DNA of 32,560 nucleotides, from NCBI GenBank assembly GCA_030066195.1, contig JASJCB010000110.1, positions 1 through 32,560 of the forward strand, in the 5' to 3' direction. A program made the translations under genes and the position numbers. Origin of the DNA: Acidobacteriota bacterium (GTDB lineage: Bacteria; Acidobacteriota; Holophagae; Acanthopleuribacterales; Acanthopleuribacteraceae). The notes under the pieces were generated by a model, which worked only from the letters and a program-made list of their open reading frames with translations, had not been told where the DNA came from and ran no database searches. Positions 29,952 through 32,560 of the stretch are shown here, piece by piece (the first letter of the stretch is position 1; every line of letters begins with the position of its first letter).

Positions 29952-32560
29952 ATGTTACGTTCCTGCAGTCCGGCCGGTTTTACCCGGTTAATGGCGGTCG
30001 TGTCCCTATTGCTGTTTTGCGTTTCCGCATTTGCGCAAGGCAATGGCAACGGCCAGAAACCTACCACCGTCAAACATCCCGATGTTTCTCCCCCTACCTA
30101 TCCGAAGATCATCGATGTCGACCTTCGCGACCTGCCCCGCAAAGCCGAGTGGGCCCCGGGTCAACCGATCAAAGAAATCCCCAAGCGGGTCTATCACAAC
30201 GCCGATGAGATCAAACCCAAACCCCAACGAGACTCTCTGGTGGACAATGTATACCGCGCCCCCACGCGTGCTTTGTCCGGCACCGTTCTTAACTACGCGG
30301 GCCAGGGATTCACCGGTGTGAACCCGCCCGACACCGTCGGCGATGTGGGTAAGGACTATTACATCCAGTCCATCAACGGCGGCGGCGGCGCCCTGTACGT
30401 CATCTACAACAAGAGCGACGGCAGCGTGGCGGCCGGCCCGTTCTCCATGGAGAGCTTGGGCACCGGTAACTGCGGCAGCGGTTTGGGCGACCCCATCATT
30501 CTTTATGATGAGCTGGCCGAACGTTGGATGATCAGTGAATTCTCCAGCAGCGGCAACCTGATGTGCGTCTACGTCTCCCAAACTAGCAACCCCATTACCG
30601 GCGGCTGGTTCAACTACTCTTTCCAGGGTAACAGCTTCCCGGACTATCCCAAGTACGGTGTCTGGCCCGATGCCTACTACGTGGGCACCAACGAAAGCAC
30701 CCTGGGTCTGTACGCATTCGACCGTAACGCCATGCTGGCCGGTAACCCCGCCACGTCCCAGCGGTTCTCAACCGCGGATCTGTCCGGCTTCGGTTTCCAG
30801 ATGATTCAACCCGCCGATTTGGACGGCACCACCGCGCCGCCCGCGAACTCGCCCGGTATCTTCATGCGGCACCGCGACACCGAAGTACACTCCGGTATTA
30901 GCAACCCCAGCGGTGATTACCTGGAAATCTTCGAGTTCACCGTCGATTTCAACAACAGCAGCAACTCCAGCCTGACCGGTCCCACCCTGATCGAGATTGC
31001 TGAAATCGATTCCTCGCTCTGCGGCCTGACCTCGTTCAACTGCTTCCCGCAGCCCGGTACCGCCACCACCTTGGATCCCCTGCGTGAAGTCGTCATGCAA
31101 CGCCTGGTCTATCGCAACTTCGGCACGCATGAAACCCTGGTGGGCTGCCTGGTAACCGATGTCAACGGCAGCGACCTGGGCGGCATTCGTTGGTTCGAAC
31201 TGCGCAACACCGGCAGCGGCTGGACCCTGTTCCAGGAAGGCACCTACTCTCCCGACAGTGTCAACCGCTGGATGGGCGCCATCGCCATGGACGCAAGCGG
31301 CAACATCGCCGTGGGTTACAACGTCTCCGACAGCACATCCACCTTCCCGGGTCTGCGTTATGCCGGCCGCTTGTCCACGGACCCCCTGGGCACCTTGGGC
31401 CAGGGTGAATTCACCATCGTGAACGGTACCGCCTCCAACGGTTCCAACCGCTACGGCGATTATTCGGCCATGAGCGTGGACCCCGTCGACGGTTGTACCT
31501 TCTGGTTCACCGGTGAGTACAACACGTCAAGCCAGTGGTCCACCCGCATCGCCACCTTCGCGTTCGACGAATGCGGCTGCACCCCGCCTCCGACGCCTAC
31601 CGGCCTGAGCGCCGCGGCCAACGGCAACAACAATATCGACCTGACCTGGAACAGTGTTGCGGGCGCCGACAGCTACCGCATCTACCGCGCCGACGGCACC
31701 GGCTGCCCGGCCGGTTCCTACAGCCTGATCGGTACTTCTGCAACAACCTCCTTCAGTGACAGCACCGTTTCCGGCGGCATCACCTATGCCTATGTGGTCT
31801 CCGCATTCGTGACTGCCGACAACTGCGAATCGGCTCAAAGCGGTTGCGCCGACGCCACCGCCACCGGCGCGTGCACCATTCCGCCCACCTTCGCGGGCGC
31901 CGATGCGGCTACCAACCTGCAAACCGCCCAGTGCGCCATCGAGGTTTCCTGGTCCGCGGCCACGGCCAACTGCGGCACCGGCGCTGTTTCCTACAACGTC
32001 TACCGCTCCACCACTTCCGGCTTCACGCCCGGTACCGCCATTGCTACCGGTGTTACAGGCCTGAGCTACACCGACACCACCGTTCTCAACGCCACGACCT
32101 ACTACTACATCGTGCGTGCTGAAGACACCGATGGTAACGAAGACACCAATACCAACGAAGTTTCCGGCGCGGCTTCCGGTCCCGACGGCATCGGTTTTGC
32201 CGATGACCTGGAATCCGGCAGCGGCAACTGGTCCGTATCCGGTTCCGGCGCGGGCGCGAACTGGACCCTGACGACGACTCAGGCCAACTCGCCCACCACC
32301 AGTTTCTTCGCCAATGATCCTTCCTCCATATCCGACCGTTACCTGGACTCCATCAATATCAGCCTGCCCGCGGGCGCTCCTGCCCTGTTGCAGTTCTTCC
32401 ACTGGTACAACACGGAATCCTCGTTCGACGGCGGCGTTCTGGAAATCTCCACCGGCGGCGCATACAGCGACGTGGGTGCTGCTAACATCACCGAGAACGG
32501 CTACAACAGCACAATCTCTACCAACTTCAGCAGCCCCATCGGCGGTCGCCAGGCATGGTC
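29952..32560 (+). CDS. Large secreted multidomain protein with FnIII modules, 3' end outside window
   Basis: The frame is open from ATG 29952 (GGAGG 9 bases upstream) to the right edge, 869 residues. The signal peptide ends near SAFA-QG. The N-terminal 500 residues form an unrecognised extracellular domain with GFTGVNPPDTVGDVGKDYYI, paired Cys (NCGSGLGDP, SSLCGLTSFNCF) and GYNVSDSTSTFPG; this is probably a beta-propeller-like fold. Two FnIII-type modules follow (about 540-645 and 645-745), each with Cys pairs and a SYRIYRADG or SYNVYRSTT strand. The start of a jelly-roll module then appears (about 750 on, FADDLESGSGNWSVSGSG, FFHWYNTESSFDGGVLEIS), typical of MAM/proprotein-convertase-like C-terminal regions. 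Codon use is strongly C-ending and uniform, as in highly expressed genes. A peptidase or adhesin role is not shown by any motif. Confidence 0.85.
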   Translation, partial: MLRSCSPAGFTRLMAVVSLLLFCVSAFAQGNGNGQKPTTVKHPDVSPPTYPKIIDVDLRDLPRKAEWAPGQPIKEIPKRVYHNADEIKPKPQRDSLVDNVYRAPTRALSGTVLNYAGQGFTGVNPPDTVGDVGKDYYIQSINGGGGALYVIYNKSDGSVAAGPFSMESLGTGNCGSGLGDPIILYDELAERWMISEFSSSGNLMCVYVSQTSNPITGGWFNYSFQGNSFPDYPKYGVWPDAYYVGTNESTLGLYAFDRNAMLAGNPATSQRFSTADLSGFGFQMIQPADLDGTTAPPANSPGIFMRHRDTEVHSGISNPSGDYLEIFEFTVDFNNSSNSSLTGPTLIEIAEIDSSLCGLTSFNCFPQPGTATTLDPLREVVMQRLVYRNFGTHETLVGCLVTDVNGSDLGGIRWFELRNTGSGWTLFQEGTYSPDSVNRWMGAIAMDASGNIAVGYNVSDSTSTFPGLRYAGRLSTDPLGTLGQGEFTIVNGTASNGSNRYGDYSAMSVDPVDGCTFWFTGEYNTSSQWSTRIATFAFDECGCTPPPTPTGLSAAANGNNNIDLTWNSVAGADSYRIYRADGTGCPAGSYSLIGTSATTSFSDSTVSGGITYAYVVSAFVTADNCESAQSGCADATATGACTIPPTFAGADAATNLQTAQCAIEVSWSAATANCGTGAVSYNVYRSTTSGFTPGTAIATGVTGLSYTDTTVLNATTYYYIVRAEDTDGNEDTNTNEVSGAASGPDGIGFADDLESGSGNWSVSGSGAGANWTLTTTQANSPTTSFFANDPSSISDRYLDSINISLPAGAPALLQFFHWYNTESSFDGGVLEISTGGAYSDVGAANITENGYNSTISTNFSSPIGGRQAW

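Noticed and set aside
31527..32402. 291-codon minus-strand frame, Gly/Val-rich
   Set aside because: It is antisense to the FnIII region of the large secreted protein; its Gly/Val-rich composition is an artefact of the codon bias on the other strand.

Overview
The window looks like chromosome from a Gram-negative, polysaccharide-degrading bacterium. It encodes Sec-exported multidomain proteins, a lipoprotein glycosidase, a TonB-type protein and envelope sensors. Large secreted proteins with FnIII and jelly-roll modules, a GH16 laminarinase and a GlcNAc/chitin cluster fit an Acidobacteriota-like or other marine heterotroph. That placement is inference; no rRNA or other phylogenetic marker is present. 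Most genes start behind a clear GGAGG-type ribosome binding site, which was used to choose starts.

Layout. (1) 1-6789, all on the minus strand: a truncated AAA-ATPase-like/PD-(D/E)XK-family protein at the left edge, a 29-bp tandem repeat resembling an IS21-type transposon end, a LytS-type histidine kinase with an acyltransferase-3 membrane protein, then a HEAT-like protein with a secreted beta-rich protein. (2) 7276-13859, plus strand: a secreted GH16 endo-beta-1,3-glucanase, a 320-bp array of about eight dyads spaced every 42 bp, a second inverted-repeat element, an exported alpha/beta hydrolase, a short leader ORF overlapping an AT-richer rhuM-like gene, and a second secreted protein that shares a repeat module with the one at 5125-6789. 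(3) 14106-14837: a TonB-domain protein between two good terminators. (4) 15086-23062: an amino-sugar (GlcNAc/chitooligosaccharide) cluster made of an RpiR/SIS regulator, a NagB-PIG-L fusion, a NagX-like acetyltransferase and a GH20 lipoprotein, with a SCO1-type protein embedded in it. (5) 23232-29744: a small Cys-containing hypothetical protein, a REC-histidine kinase hybrid, a stand-alone archaeo-eukaryotic-type primase with a PriCT-2-like tail, a UPF0200-like P-loop kinase, a single-domain asparaginase, a DUF4097-type envelope protein and an orphan NMT1/THI5-type solute-binding protein. (6) 29952 to the right edge: a very large secreted protein with FnIII modules, cut by the window.

How the genes work together. 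The amino-sugar block is the clearest pathway. GH20 releases GlcNAc outside or in the periplasm, and NagX may modify amino sugars at the inner membrane. The NagB-PIG-L fusion could convert GlcNAc(-6-P) to fructose-6-P, and the RpiR protein is the likely local regulator. The GH16 enzyme adds beta-glucan degradation. The signals that known gene families do not explain are the 42-bp-phased palindrome array at 9540-9860, the NagB-PIG-L fusion with Val at the position of a usual NagB catalytic Glu, and the stand-alone primase.
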